The notes beneath the pieces were generated by a model that searched no databases, was not told where the DNA came from, and was given only the letters and a program-made list of their open reading frames with translations. Shown here one piece after another: positions 10,472 through 22,262 of a stretch of DNA of 64,000 bases (position 1 is the first letter of the stretch; every line of letters begins with the position of its first letter). The translations under genes were made by a program, and so were the position numbers. The DNA is from Cepaea nemoralis (taxonomy: Eukaryota; Mollusca; Gastropoda; Stylommatophora; Helicidae): the NCBI GenBank assembly GCA_014155875.1, contig JACEFZ010004086.1:51001-115000 (forward strand), in the 5' to 3' direction.

Positions 10472-12215
10472 GATGTGAATTCCTTGTTTGTGTTGCTGCA
10501 CTTTCCAGATGTAAATTCTCTGTTTGTGTTGCTGCACTTTCCAGATGTGAATTATCTGTTTGTGTTGCTGCACTTTCCAGATGTGAATTCTCTGTTTGTG
10601 TTGCTGCACTTTCCAGATGTGAATTCTGTGTTGCTGCACTTTCCAGATGTGAATTCTCTGTTTGTGTTGCTGCACTTTCCAGATGTGAATTCTCTGTTTG
10701 TATTGCTGCACTTTCCAGATGTGAATTCTCTGTGTTGCTGCACTTTCCAGATGTGAATTCTCTGTTTGTGTTACTGCACTTTCCAGATGTGAATTCTCTG
10801 TTTGTGTTGCTGCACTTTCCAGATATGGATTCTCTGTTTGTGTTGCTGCACTTTCCAGATATGGATTCTCTGTTTGTGTTGCTGCACTTTCCAGATGTGA
10901 ATTCTCTGTTTGTATTGCTGCACTTTACAGATGTGAATTCTCTGTGTTGCTGCACTTTCCAGATGTGAATTCTCTGTTTGTGTTGCTGCACTTTCCAGAT
11001 GTGAATTCTCTGTTTGTGTTGCTGCACTTTCCAGATATGGATTCTCTGTTTGTGTTGCTGCACTTTCCAGATATGGATTCTCTGTTTGTGTTGTTGCACT
11101 TTCCAGATGTGAATTCTCTGTTTGTGTTGCTGCACTTTCCAGATGTGAATTCTCTGTTTGTATTGCTGCACTTTACAGATGTGAATTCTCTGTGTTGCTG
11201 CACTTTCCAGATGTGAATTCTCTGTTTGTGTTGCTGCACTTTCCAGATGTGAATTCTCTGTTTGTGTTGCTGCACTTTCCAGATATGGATTCTCTGTTTG
11301 TGTTGCTGCACTTTCCAGATGGGAATTCTCTGTTTGTGTTACTGCACTTTCCAGATGTGAATTCTCTGTTTGTGTTGCTGCACTTTCCAGATGTGAATTC
11401 TCTGTGTTGCTGCACTTTCCAGATGTGAATTCTATGTTTGTTTTGCTGCACTTTCCAGATGTGAATTCTCTGTGTTGCTGCACTTTCCAGATGTGAATTC
11501 TCTGTGTTGCTGCACTTTCCAGATGTGAATTCTCTGTTTGTGTTGCTGCACTTTCCAGATGTGAATTCTCTGTGTTGCTGCAGTTTCCAGATATGAATTC
11601 TCTGTTTGTGTTGCTGCACTTTCCAGATTTAAAATATCTGTTTGTGCTGCTGCACTTTCCAGATGTGAATTCTCTGTTTGTGTTGCTCTACTTTCCAGAT
11701 ATGAATTCTCTGTGTTGCTGCACTTTCAAGATGTGAATTCTCTGTTTGTGTTGCTGCACTTTCCAGATGTGAATTCTCTGTGTTGCTGCACTTTCCAGAT
11801 GTGAATTATCTGTTTGTGTTGCTGCACTTTCCAGATATGAATGCTCTGTTTGTGTTGCTGCACTTTCCAGATGTGAATTATCTGTGTTGCTGCACTTTCC
11901 AGATGTGAATTCTCTGTTTGTGTTGCTGCACTTTCCAGATGTGAATTCTCTGTGTTGCTGCACTTTCTAGATGTGAATTCTCTGTTTGTGTTGCTGCACT
12001 TTCCAGATGTGAATTCTCTGTTTGTGTTGCTGCATTTTCCAGATTTGAATTCTCTGTTTGTGTTGCTGCACTTTCCAGATGTGAATTCTCTGTTTGTATT
12101 ACTGTACTTTTCAGATATGAATTCTCTGTTTGTGTTACTGCACTTTCCAGATATGAATTCTCTGTTTGTGTTACTGCACTTTCCAGATGTGAATTCTCTG
12201 TTTGTGTTGCAGGAC
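10472..12215. repeat. 36-bp satellite with 30-bp variants
   Basis: About 50 head-to-tail units of TTTGTGTTGCTGCACTTTCC + AGATGTGAATTCTCTG (36 bp). Some units lack the six bases TTTGTG, giving 30 bp. Both lengths are multiples of three and the unit lacks stops in several frames, which creates long artificial open frames on both strands. Each unit normally carries one EcoRI site (GAATTC). The array is in intron 3. Confidence 0.95.
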
Positions 12216-13349
12216 TTTCCAGTTGATCCCAGACAGACTTGGCCACATTAGCTTTGTCATACTATAGCTCACCGCCAAAACGAGTGGCACCAGTCGATCA
12301 GCCTGTGCATGTCTTGGCACATCCACAAGTACTGGCACATACACTTGTCCTGGCATCAAAATTCCATAACTTGCCCCTGGTCCTAATCTTTTTAGGCAAT
12401 GCAAGTCCAATTCATAAGGAAACAATCAGTGTCTATTTTACATAGCATGCAACATATCACAAATGCAACATATCACAAGTATGATATATTAAAAAGTGAC
12501 ATATCACAAATGTAACATATCACAAACACATATCACAACAGCAAAAATAAAAATCATTCAACATATCATTCTGTACTTCTCCCCAGCCATCAAAACACCA
12601 CCGTTACAGCTTCTACCTCCAAGCTCTTTCTTGTTAGTTCATTCATATTCCAAGATTCACTGCTATACATTAGAATATGTTCAATATTTCACTCTTTGAT
12701 CCATGCACCACCAGCCGAGTTCTCACAATAAATTCAAGAATTTTTGGAGATCAGAATAGTGTGATGTGTAAATATGTTAATTAATTAACATTGAAATAAT
12801 AACTGGCAGCAGATTTGAAGGACATAAATTATGAGTAGACGTTGATTGTTAATTGCTACAAGGGAGGAAATCAAGTAGCATGGTGCAGTCTTCATCACAC
12901 AAGCACAAAGCCACCCAGACTCAGGTCGGACAGATGGTTAACTTATCAACTGCTAGGTTTAACAACATGCGTGGTATGCAGACGTGCTGACGTGCCAGTG
13001 TGTTTCCAACTACGACCTCTCTTCTGCTCCTCATGAAACAACCTGGGCAGACACAGCCTGACAAACAAAGGGAGGATTTACTTTGGTCTCGACTGTGATG
13101 AAGCCTTCTGAAAACTCAAACTTGTGAAGAGATGGCACTTGATGGTCAAGTGCAGAAGTTATTTATTTACTAGAGATAAACATTGTTCTTAAAATATATC
13201 CTATTTAGAAGCAGTTAAAAAGCTGGATTTGCAGTCAAGAGACAAGTTTTGGGCTGAATAAATTCTTACATGGTTCTGATAAGTAATTGTCATTTGTAAC
13301 TCTTGTACTCATACAAATAATCCTAATTTGTTTAATGTTCTTATATTAG
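12216..13349. other. Intron 3 distal part
   Basis: Includes a short repeat of ACATATCACAAATG at 12445-12540 and, near 12590-12690, a - strand LINE-C scrap (ATTCCAAGATTCACTGCTAT also occurs near 6600). The rest shows nothing recognisable up to the exon 4 acceptor. Confidence 0.45.
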
Positions 13350-13409
13350 GGACCCTGTATGAACTGCTCTGCCAGTTTACGCTGTTCTAATCCGACAGAT
13401 GTACCAACA
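13350..13409 (+). CDS. STAB-like: Stabilin-like exon 4: short linker exon
   Basis: Twenty codons, phase 0/0, GPCMNCSASLRCSNPTDVPT. Acceptor TTATATTAG, donor GTAAGT. Three Cys residues fit the Cys-containing linker after the FAS1 domain (vertebrate stabilins have a comparable CxxC-containing stretch here). Its small size makes it easy to miss; support comes from strong splice sites and frame continuity with exons 3 and 5. Confidence 0.8.
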
Positions 13410-13710
13410 GTAAGTCTGTGATGTGGTTGTAAGATTATTCAATTCATGTATTTATTGGATAAAGAGGTTGCATACTCACTAGTGATACAACTTGAAAACT
13501 GTTAGGTATCTGTTACACCTGCTAATATGTGATAGATAATAAACACAGCAACAGCGTACATTCCTTACAATAAACAAAAGCAAATCTGCAAACATAAGGT
13601 ATGTACACTGTGTCTGTGTTTAACATCTCTCACTTATTCGCAGCAGTTACACGTATCTAATTGTTTTCTTTTTGTTTTATTATATCCAGCTGCAGCCATT
13701 GCATCTCTTA
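13410..13710. other. Intron 4 proximal part, nothing recognised
   Basis: AT-rich sequence between the exon 4 donor and the 23-bp satellite. Confidence 0.5.
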
Positions 13711-14530
13711 TCTACTCACTAATGATTACCTTATCTACTCACTAATGATCACCTTATCTACTGGCTAATGATCACCTTATCTACTCACCAATGATCACCT
13801 TATCTACTCACTAATGATCACCTTATCTACTCACTAATGATCACCTTATCTACTCACCAATGATCACCTTATCTACTCACCAATGATCACCTTATCTACT
13901 CACTAATGATCACCTTATCTACTCACTAATGATCACCTTATCTACTCACTAATGATCACCTTATCTACTCGCTAATGATCACCTTATCTACTCGCTAATG
14001 ATCACCTTATCTACTGGCTAATGATCACCTTATCTACTGGCTAATGATCACCTTATCTACTCACCAATGATCACTTTATCTACTCACTAATGATCACCTT
14101 TTCTACTTTCTCCTTTTTTTCTACTGGCTAATGATCACCTTATCTACTCACTAATGATCACATTATCTACTGGCTAATGATCACCTTATCTACTGGCTAA
14201 TGATCACCTTATCTACTCACTAATGATCACCTTATCTACTGGCTAATGATCACCTTATCTGCTCACTAATGATCACCTTATCTACTCACTAATGATCACC
14301 TTATCTACTCACTAATGATCACCTTATCTACTCACTAATGATCACCTATCTACTGGCTAATGATCACCTTATCTACTGGCTAATGATCACCTTATCTACT
14401 CACTAATGATCACCTTATCTACTGGCTAATGATCACCTTATCTACTCACTAATGATCACCTTATCTACTCAGTAATGGTCACATTATCTACTCACCAGTG
14501 ATCAGCTTGTCTACTCACTAATGTCAAACA
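13711..14530. repeat. 23-bp satellite
   Basis: About 35 units of TTATCTACTCACTAATGATC + ACC (23 bp), with CTCACTAA/CTGGCTAA/CTCGCTAA variants intermixed. Each unit contains a TGATCA palindrome. No spacers, so not a CRISPR-type array. Confidence 0.95.
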
Positions 14531-14574
14531 CCCTTCACTGGTGTCTAAGTAAGTCCCCACCAATGTGTGCACGT

Positions 14575-14645
14575 GCACGCGTGTGCACACACACACGCAC
14601 GCATGCATGCACGCACACATGCACGCACGCACGCACACACAAGCA
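14575..14645. repeat. (AC/GC)n microsatellite
   Basis: Alternating CACACG/GCATGC/CGCACG dinucleotide-rich tract of alternating purine-pyrimidine, a composition able to adopt Z-DNA. Confidence 0.8.
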
Positions 14646-15617
14646 TGCATGAACGATTGGAAAAATAACAGATAATTTAAAATAAACTACAACATTTATT
14701 GTCTATCATTAATCATGGATGATTATCATGATGATGATGGTGAATTGATATAAGTTTATGCAATATGACCATTACATATAGATAGTGATGGCAAGAGAAT
14801 ACATAACTGAAATACTTGTATCCTGTTGGGATCTGTGTCCTGGTTACAAGAGGAGTCCGCTAACAGCAGTTATGTTCAGCTCAGCACACAGCTATGGTCA
14901 GATCTCCACAGCTGGATGGTGTTCGGAACAACAGTAGTGTTCCATCCTGTCGCCTCCAGGTCTCTCTCAGTAACTGTACGGGAAACCTGGGCTCATGTCG
15001 AGTGCTTAGAAGAGATCATCAAGAACATGTACTATCTAGTTCTACATCAGTGAGTGGCACCTTGCAGTCTTGACAGACCAAAGTATGTAAGTTGGAATGT
15101 GGCCAATATTCCATCACAATGCCTGGGCAGAGCTTCAGAGAAACATATGGTGCCCAAACGACATGATCCCTCTCTTGGCCTAATCTTGTGTTTTCCACAG
15201 GAATGGGTAACCAATATGTTTGGCACAAGGTAGGCTGCAGATGCTGGCGGCTCAGCGTCAAAACCTTAGAGACCTCGCCACCACATACAATCCTAAATAA
15301 TACATACAGTCTATCCCACCCATATACAATGACCAGTCTGGCCGAGTCTCTCTCTTCCAGCTCTACTGTGTTCACTCTCCTCCTTCTCCCTACATATCTC
15401 TCTCCTACTGTCTAGTCTTGGAAGGACTTTTCAATCGTCTCACATGTCTGTAATTATTACATTTCTGCCATCCCTTATAACGTCCCATCATGAGGAATGC
15501 CATGTCCTATGCCCATATCGCTAATACAGACAGACATGTAGTCCCTCACGGCCGCTCCGTCTAAAATTGATTTAGCGGATCAAAGGGTAAGTATTACTAT
15601 CATAATAGTACCTGATC

Positions 15618-15763
15618 CCCCGGGATGGTTAACCCGGTCAACAAATGCCCGCAGAAGTTGGATGTGTTGGCTTAACGGCGCAAGAATGCAGCTTTGCTGT
15701 AAACAGGCGCAACGCAATCACATCAGAAAAAAAAAAACTCTGGATGAACGCAGAAGAAGAAGA
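15618..15763 (+). mobile_element. 146-bp SINE-like insertion with target duplication
   Basis: Flanked by the perfect 11-bp repeat AGTACCTGATC (15607-15617 and 15764-15774). The related locus at 28075 has this sequence once with no insert, proving an insertion. The insert begins CCCCGGGATGG, holds a run of A residues near 15727-15737 and ends in (GAA)n, which suggests a + oriented retroposon. A tRNA origin is not clear. Confidence 0.75.
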
Positions 15764-15939
15764 AGTACCTGATCTCTGGGCTTACCTACCGTGATCAGTC
15801 TCTGTAAAAGGCTTCCGTTAGTTACCTTGGATGCGTATCCACAACACACTGAAAGGGTTAAGCACCATATACCCAATACCAGGTGTGGGTAAGGTCTGTA
15901 CCATTACACCTCTGCTCAAACACAATCAATAGGCAATAT

Positions 15940-16535
15940 TCAAAACAATGTTTTCCCGTGATGAATTTGAATAACGAAGACACAAACAATAGATTGCACG
16001 ATTTATTGCCTGGCATATTTCGCTGCATCTCGTCAGGTACATACTGCAGAAATCACACAACTTATGTGAATTAACTAGATAAATCCTTCAAACTGAAATA
16101 TACACATGTTCGCACAGTAATGTCGATTGTCTACCACGGTAATTTTAAACTGACTAACATGTCTTTCTGCTTGCACAAGGACGGCTTACGAAGGTTGATT
16201 ATTATAGCTTCAGAAAACTTTAACAATCAACTACTTTGTGTGTTGAACAACACACGGAAGGCACTGTCTCTTTCAACCACATGACCGCTCTCGAGCACAT
16301 GTCTCACGACCGATGAAGCAGGACTGTTCCGATGTGTTGGCCTGCCTAGGCTACCATCTTCTGTGTGTAGTATCTTGTCCACCCAATTCGGAATGTGTTC
16401 CAAAACCCTGCAATGTAACTGTCGCTCAGTTCTACCTATGTAGATGGCCTCGCATCTGCATGTAAATTGGTAAATACAATTTGATTTGGCGTACAAAGCT
16501 ACAGGTTCTTTTACTGCTGGGATAGGGATCGGTGT
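15940..16535 (-). mobile_element. 5'-truncated Penelope-like element fragment
   Basis: The - strand encodes a GIY-YIG domain piece (NCIYQFTCRCEAIYIGRTER, then EHIPNWVDKI) and ends in the Penelope terminal repeat also found at 36822-37013. It is flanked by the 11-bp repeat ATAGGCAATAT (15929-15939 and 16536-16546). About 600 bp remain of a ~2.6-kb unit. It differs from the intron 7 copies at many positions, so it is an older or different subfamily member. Confidence 0.85.
15995..16041 (-). ncRNA. Hammerhead-ribozyme-like motif in Penelope terminal repeat
   Basis: On the - strand: TGTAC, CTGACGA, GATGCAGC, GAAA, a short helix III region, ATC and GTGCA. CUGANGA and GAAA are the invariant hammerhead core; TGTAC pairs with GTGCA (5 bp, one G-U) as helix I. 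Helix II and III are very short, as is known for Penelope-associated hammerheads. Same motif as at 36915. Confidence 0.55.
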
Positions 16536-18451
16536 ATAGGCAATATGCCAATGCGCATAATCTCACACTAGTATAATTCTATTCATATTGGTAGGTTTTT
16601 CTATGTCCAATAAATTTCAAACATCAAACACACATAAAGTATACCAATTCAAATTAGACAAATAATGATATTTAACATAATAGCATAATGCATGAGTTAG
16701 TAACAATATTGTATAATATAAAATGAGATATATATATAAACAATACTCAGAGCGGTCCCTACTTAGCCACTGCTGTGGTAAGAATTAAAAGAAATAAAAT
16801 CAGTTGACTCTATTATGTACAAAAAATGCACACAATAAAAGGTGACTAGGCTAGTTTACATAGGAGTGACAAGCATCTGCTAAGACACATGAAAGTCAAA
16901 AGTCTATCTAGAACATAACCAAGATCTGCCTAACATAAGGTTACTTGTCAGAAGAATAACCAATCTATGCAATATGATATTTACACAGAAACTGAGGATT
17001 ATGAGTACTCATTGAGATAGCCTATCACAAGCCGACTGAAGAAGGCTCCAGGAGTTTACAGGCTATCACTTGTCAACGTCTAGAGGTATTAGAAGGAAAA
17101 AGGGTTCAAGACAGGTAGATAGTACGAGCATAGACGAGACATAAACACATGAGTTAATGAGATCTTATTTATTACTCAATGATATAATCATACATAATGT
17201 CTCATCTATCATTACAACGTTCGTTCTCGCACTAAGTAATAATGTAGCAATACAATACGTTATGATACAAGCCACTACGCTCTCGTATCACAGCCACACA
17301 CACAAGCACAAGTCAAACGGCTCAGCTATTCAATGGCCCTGAAGTCCTAGGTATAGTCTATCCTGCCACACTCTCAGTCATGCATCCTCTCTCCGTCGTG
17401 TCCAAAGCCCGTCTGACTTCTCCTCGACTGCCCGGTGGTCACGAGGTCTTTGCCCCTCATGCAGCCCATGGGAAGTCATATGTCTCACATACGCCTGGTT
17501 GAGGCTAGGCGTATTGCGTACTTCTGTTCAGGGTAACCCTGTCTTTCACGGGTACAGTCCTGTCTTTCCTGTCTTCAGCGTCAGTCTAGACTGTTCTCCT
17601 TTCGCCGTACTCACCCCATGTCCCTATCTCTAACGTCTGTCCTCTTCTCTGTCCCTTCCCCTACAGGACCTTGACACACTAATATTCCTAGAGAAGTCTG
17701 AACAACATCAGAATCAGACATATGAATACAGAGATCATCATAGCTGTTCTAAGATTTTTCATTTCTAATCTGAGTATCAGAATCTTCTAGCATCTATACT
17801 CTTCCTTATCTCCCCCCAGCATTTATTTCAATTCTCACTTTCGTGTGATTTTAAATGTCTTATTCAATCTGCGGGTCTGGTTCCCACCATTGACTGATAA
17901 TCCCCTGTCTGTGCAATTTCATTTCACACATTTTTATGGTGCAGACTAAATTATCTCCCAGCAAGTCTGTCATAAATTCTTTCTGAACAACTGGCCATTA
18001 CACCTGGGACCGTGGGCAGTCTCTATTCAGCCTGCCTTTCACACCTTGTGTGGCTGAGAGGCCCCAGTCAGTCTGACAGTTTACCCCCGGGAGTCTTATA
18101 AAGCAGTGAGTTCGCACCTTGCGTCTCTGGTCTGTTTCACAAGGCAGTCAGCCTTTGCAGTTGAGCGATTTTCCTAGCCCTGCTTAGCATATTGTGTGGT
18201 GTCAAAAGACCAATTAGGCTCTGGGGTAGACTGCCAATTTTCCAACTCTTGTGATAAACCAGGTTGCTTGCGTCATGCCTGGGCGGTTTTATTTGCTTGC
18301 AAGCCATTGTGAGTCCTCTTGCGTCACAGCTCAGTGGTCTTGTACAATGCTGGTAGAGAATACGTTCATTCTTATGATTCTTTCTCTAAGGAGTACCTCA
18401 GATGTTGAAGTCCATGGAAATATTCTGGGATGTCAATGCTGCATTCCATGA

Positions 18452-18790
18452 CATTCCCTACACATTTTGTTTAGACTATTCATGTGGTCTTGTAATTCAG
18501 CTTCTGATTTTGCTATTAGTGCTTGGTTTTCCACAAACAGGAGCTCTCTAATGGTTAGATTTGCAGATGGTTCTTCGTCTGTGTTCTCATCATGCAGTGT
18601 TCTTGTGGTCTCTGTTTGGCTGGTTTCTTTACATATGTTGTCTATATATGTTATGAACAAGAGAGGGGACAGGACACAACCTTGCCGTACTCCGGATCTT
18701 ATGGTGAAGGGTTCCGAGTGTCCTCCAGTTGCTCTCACTATGCATTCACTGTTGTTGTGTAAGCTTTTACATAGGTTTGTTGGATGTGAT
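18452..18790 (-). mobile_element. RTE-like LINE fragment (RT palm)
   Basis: The - strand encodes RATGGHSEPFTIRSGVRQGC, LSPLLFITYIDNICKE and then LLFVENQALI, co-linear with residues ~626-700 of the protein at 31558-34404. The catalytic LFADD of that copy is LFVEN here, so the RT active-site aspartates are lost. About 340 bp, dead. Confidence 0.85.
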
Positions 18791-19959
18791 TATATAATTA
18801 AGTTTTTGTTTTTTTTTAAATTAAAATTTTTTTTTTGCATATCCCTTACAGGACATTGCAGTCAACATCAGCATTTTTCAGCTTCTGTTGATTTACTAGG
18901 CAAGATTACGCTCAGTAGTTTGCCATTGCTTTCTGAGCGATTTCTGAGCCATATTTAATGCCACATTTCGATTGCCCCTGCTTGATTGCGTTTTCCCTTG
19001 TCCTCAAGCAGCGTGATACAAACATAATACAAATTTTAGAATTAACTAACTAAAACTTCTGTTAACCTTTACTAGTGGTAGTTCAATCTGACTTATTGAC
19101 ATATTGGCACACGCACATAGTGAATAATGCACATAACATTGTTCACATACCCTTCAACTTGGTTTGAATGGCACCTTCCAGGTGGAGGATGGTACCACTG
19201 GTTTTCACTATGTTCTTTTTAATTATCAGGGCTTAATAAGAGCCAGATGAAATTTTCTAAAGACACAAGCAAGTTTACTAATAGCCGGTTGACTTTGTAC
19301 CTCTGTTCATCATCAGGTCGAGTGATCAAATGACAGAATTAAAGCGCTCTCGTCCAGACCAGGTGCGATCCATTTAAGACTTCCTGTTGCCAAATTAATT
19401 TAAGCCAAACTGAATAAAATTCTCAGCCTATCTTGGTTCTTTGGCACTTACACAAACCCTACACTACATATACACCAAACAACAAATATCGCACACAATA
19501 TATATTATATATATATATATATCCCCCCCCCCCCACACACACACACACACACCCCTTGACTTCCACATCCACATGCAAATATGTTAACTCTGTTTTTGAT
19601 AGCTATTTCTGACTTTCAGGACAAGTGATTGCCTTTAGCTGCAGTTACCTACTTATACTGATGGATCCTTGGAACTAAAAATGCATTTGTAGCACAACTG
19701 TTTGTACCAGTTGTGCTCCACCACTTAAAGTTGCAGTTGGAAGTTTTCTTTCTTCGAACATGAGACCATTATGACATTTCACATACTCTCTAGTACTTTT
19801 AATGGAAGACACTAACTACTGCTGCCATTTTTCAAGAGGAGAGTATGCTGAGAATGCTATTGCTGTTATGAGCAGGTTGTAAGAAACTATTGCTGCTATT
19901 TTGTAAAGTTGCGAAGAGCAGTGAATGCTAACTGAGGTTTCTATTGCTGTCTTCCACAG
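18791..19959. other. Intron 4 distal part
   Basis: Contains poly-T/A near 18800-18835 and an (AT)n-(C)n-(CA)n microsatellite at 19500-19555. No gene or classified transposon was seen before the exon 5 acceptor. Confidence 0.5.
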
Positions 19960-20115
19960 GGTGAAAAAAAGAGATGTAATGGTGGAGATATCTGGGATTC
20001 TGAAAAGGGCATATGGGATGATCATGTTGGTCATAGATTTCGTAGGAGTATTAGATACCCCTGGCATAGTCATGCTTATTTTACATGTTCTGCAATTTGC
20101 CAGCGAATAATCAAG
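19960..20115 (+). CDS. STAB-like: Stabilin-like exon 5: Cys-containing linker
   Basis: Fifty-two codons, phase 0/0, acceptor GCTGTCTTCCACAG and donor GTAAGA, both strong. The peptide starts GEKKRCNGGDIWDSEK and ends YFTCSAICQRIIK, running into [10 protein letters not shown] of exon 6. This matches the stabilin pattern ..GCxxYCNxTIMExGCCKGFFG. There is no in-frame Met near the start, so an ATG-based ORF search finds only a different frame here. Placement between exons 4 and 6 and phase agreement make it convincing. Confidence 0.82.
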
Positions 20116-20436
20116 GTAAGATAGCATGTTTAGGTGCAGTTCTAAATGTAAATTGTTAAATGAATTTATAAATGCTTGATATATGAAAAAATAAATAAAT
20201 TACAAGACAGGATGCATAAATCTGAATAGGTATGATTAATGTATAAAACAAAAAGTAAAGGTTTTCTTGTTTTTGCCATGTATTATATTGGACTTTTGGT
20301 GCAGGGTCCATACTTATAGATCAATCATTACTCCATGGGTGATGTAGTCACTATTGCACTGCCTGCCTTTGCTTCTCTGCAAATTTCCTGGTACTCATTT
20401 TTAGATGCTTGATAAATACTGAGTTAATAGATTCTA

Positions 20437-20995
20437 TGAGAGGGCTTCAAATGAAAACCTTAAAAGTGTGATAGCACTTACAATAAACATATCATTGTCT
20501 TGAACCTGTCAATATTGTTGTTAAGGATGTCAAGAGGGTTAGAATGTGACATCACAGTGCAGACAAACATCATGATGTCATAAGGACAGTTTAAAGATGG
20601 CCACCCCACTTTTGAAATGCACCAAAGAGGAGTAGTGTTCTGTTATCCATTTATTGATCAGTGAAGTGGTGAAACCTATGTAAATTCATCGGTTAATGAA
20701 GGTCCAGTATTGTGATGCATGCCTATCAGTCCAGCAAGTGTATAAGTGGAGTAGAAAGTTTCAAAATGGTGGGACTTCTGTGACAGACTGTTCACAATCA
20801 GGTGAGGCACACCGAGTAGTGAGCAAGATAATTTTTCTACAGGACTGCAAGCACTTTATCATTACTGGAGTACTCGCATTGAACAGAGTGGTGACTACAT
20901 TGAAAAATAATACTTTTGTTCTTTAATTTTTCAGAATATATTCACCACAAAAAAAAGAAAAAAAACATTTAAGGGTTTTGTTTGAAGCCCCCTCG
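20437..20995 (+). mobile_element. Deletion-derivative mariner element
   Basis: 559 bp between TA dinucleotides (20435-20436 and 20996-20997). Terminal inverted repeats are TGAGAGGGCTTCAAATGAAA and, reading inward from the other end, CGAGGGGGCTTCAAACAAAA. Inside are remnants of a mariner DNA-binding domain (MKVQYCDACLSVQQVYKWSR, FQNGGTSVTD, QSGEAHRVV), then an abrupt jump to C-terminal sequence. The catalytic core is deleted. It belongs to a different mariner family from 26045-30890. Confidence 0.8.
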
Positions 20996-20997
20996 TA

Positions 20998-21547
20998 ATT
21001 ATTGGTTAGCACAAATAGTGAGTCGGCACACAGCAGATCTACCCGAATGAACTCTCATTAGATTCACACCTAATGTGTCCACACAGATGAGATGTAGCAC
21101 AAGTGCTAATTTGTATTTCATGTTTTTGTAGTCTGCATATTTTTATTTCCTTGCATGTTGTATCGTTACATACAAGCATTTCCTTGATTACTTGCACTAC
21201 TGGAAGAACTTTGACAGATTTAGCTCTTGAGTCAGATGCGTAGACTTTCAGGTTGCCGAAGAGCTGTAAAGGGCTTCCATATGTTTAGGGGTCAGGCTGG
21301 TGTAGAGAATTTCCTCAGACCTGGTACCGAAGTGCCATATCCATGGGGACTGTTGCATGCTCTGCTTTCCCTCTCCATGCTCAAATTGCAGTTGGTGGTG
21401 CAATACTCACTTTTGAGCTTAAAATACACGATGGAGGTAGCCACTGGAGATGCCAGGTTTTTGACACATCCTGACCAAATGCTAACAGTAAGAAAATACA
21501 TTATGAGATAGTTGGAATTCACAGGAAAGAGCCGGTGCAAAATCATC
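20998..21547. other. Intron 5, nothing recognised
   Basis: No convincing ORF, repeat family or RNA signature. The ~90-codon open frame at 21227-21511 has no features of a known protein. Confidence 0.45.
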
Positions 21548-22262
21548 ATCATCGACATGTGCCATGCTGATAAGCGTGGGCAATATATTTCTCCACCTAC
21601 ATTATCACCAGAGTAATGGATTAGCTCCATGTTCTTCTGTCTGCCATGCCATGCGGCCAAGCCATACAGATAGTTACTTCTCTGCCTTCCCCTTATTCTT
21701 TCTCCCTAAACCTTGCCAGTTGTCACCAAGTTCTCTAGTTTGTATCTTCTCATAACATGACAGAAAATCTTGACTAAGTCTAATATCTGTAATCAGTTTA
21801 CTGTTTTAATTTGTTTAATAGGGCTTGCTTGTTTTTCTGCCTGTCCAAGGTATTCTTTGCATTTTCTTCAGAAACCTCAATTCCACTACAATTAGATACT
21901 TTTCAGCTTGTCTGTTCATTGTTCAGGACTCGCATCCATACAAAAGTACAAGTTCTGTGTAGCACTTAAATACTCTTTTTCATCTTGCAATTGGCATCTT
22001 TTTATTTGTCAGTGTGTTTGTCATCTTGTAAAAGGCTACCTTCGTCATAGTGATTCTTGTTCTAATCTTTTCAAGGCTTCTTCAATCAAATGTTATGACT
22101 GTACTGAGATAATTGTACTGGTTCACTTGTTTAAGAATATTCTCATTTACCAATATATTACACTGTGGTATTTCTGTCTTCCTAGTGACGACCATAATCT
22201 GTGTCTTCTCAAAATTTAATTCTAACGTTAGTTGTTCACTGTGCACAACAATTGCATCTACT
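21548..22262 (-). mobile_element. LINE-C fragment, RT end to 3' terminus
   Basis: The - strand reads LTLELNFEKTQIMVVTRKTE and ILKQVNQYNYLS near 22130-22240 (end of the RT palm and the YLG motif region), then decays to the 3' terminus near 21548 (ATCATCATCGACATGTGCCA on the + strand). Co-linear with the + copy at 9557-10335. Confidence 0.65.

Larger units (their letters stand above)
14824..18451 (+). mobile_element. Long interspersed repeat, LTR-like, copy 1
   Basis: Shares co-linear segments in the same orientation with 27570-29711: CTATGGTCAGATCTCCAC, TCTAGTTCTACATCAGT, AGCACCATATACCC, TCAGAATCTTCTAGCAT, GGTCTGGTTCCCACCATTGA and the final TATTCTGGGATG. It starts TGTTGGGATCTG and ends near CATGACA, so TG...CA ends are possible, but no target duplication was confirmed; the right end abuts an RTE fragment. 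A segment at 18128-18172 is the reverse complement of 27525-27568. No coding region was found. A SINE (15618-15763) and a Penelope fragment (15940-16535) are inserted in it. Confidence 0.5.

Noticed and set aside
10365..11483. Long open frame (372 codons) on the - strand
   Set aside because: Entirely within the 36-bp satellite; similar frames are open on both strands and in several phases.
13711..14530. Regular array that could be mistaken for CRISPR
   Set aside because: Units are directly adjacent with no unique spacers, and the locus is an animal intron.
20696..20926. Independent 76-codon gene
   Set aside because: Lies within the mariner inverted repeats and matches the transposase DNA-binding region followed by a deletion joint.
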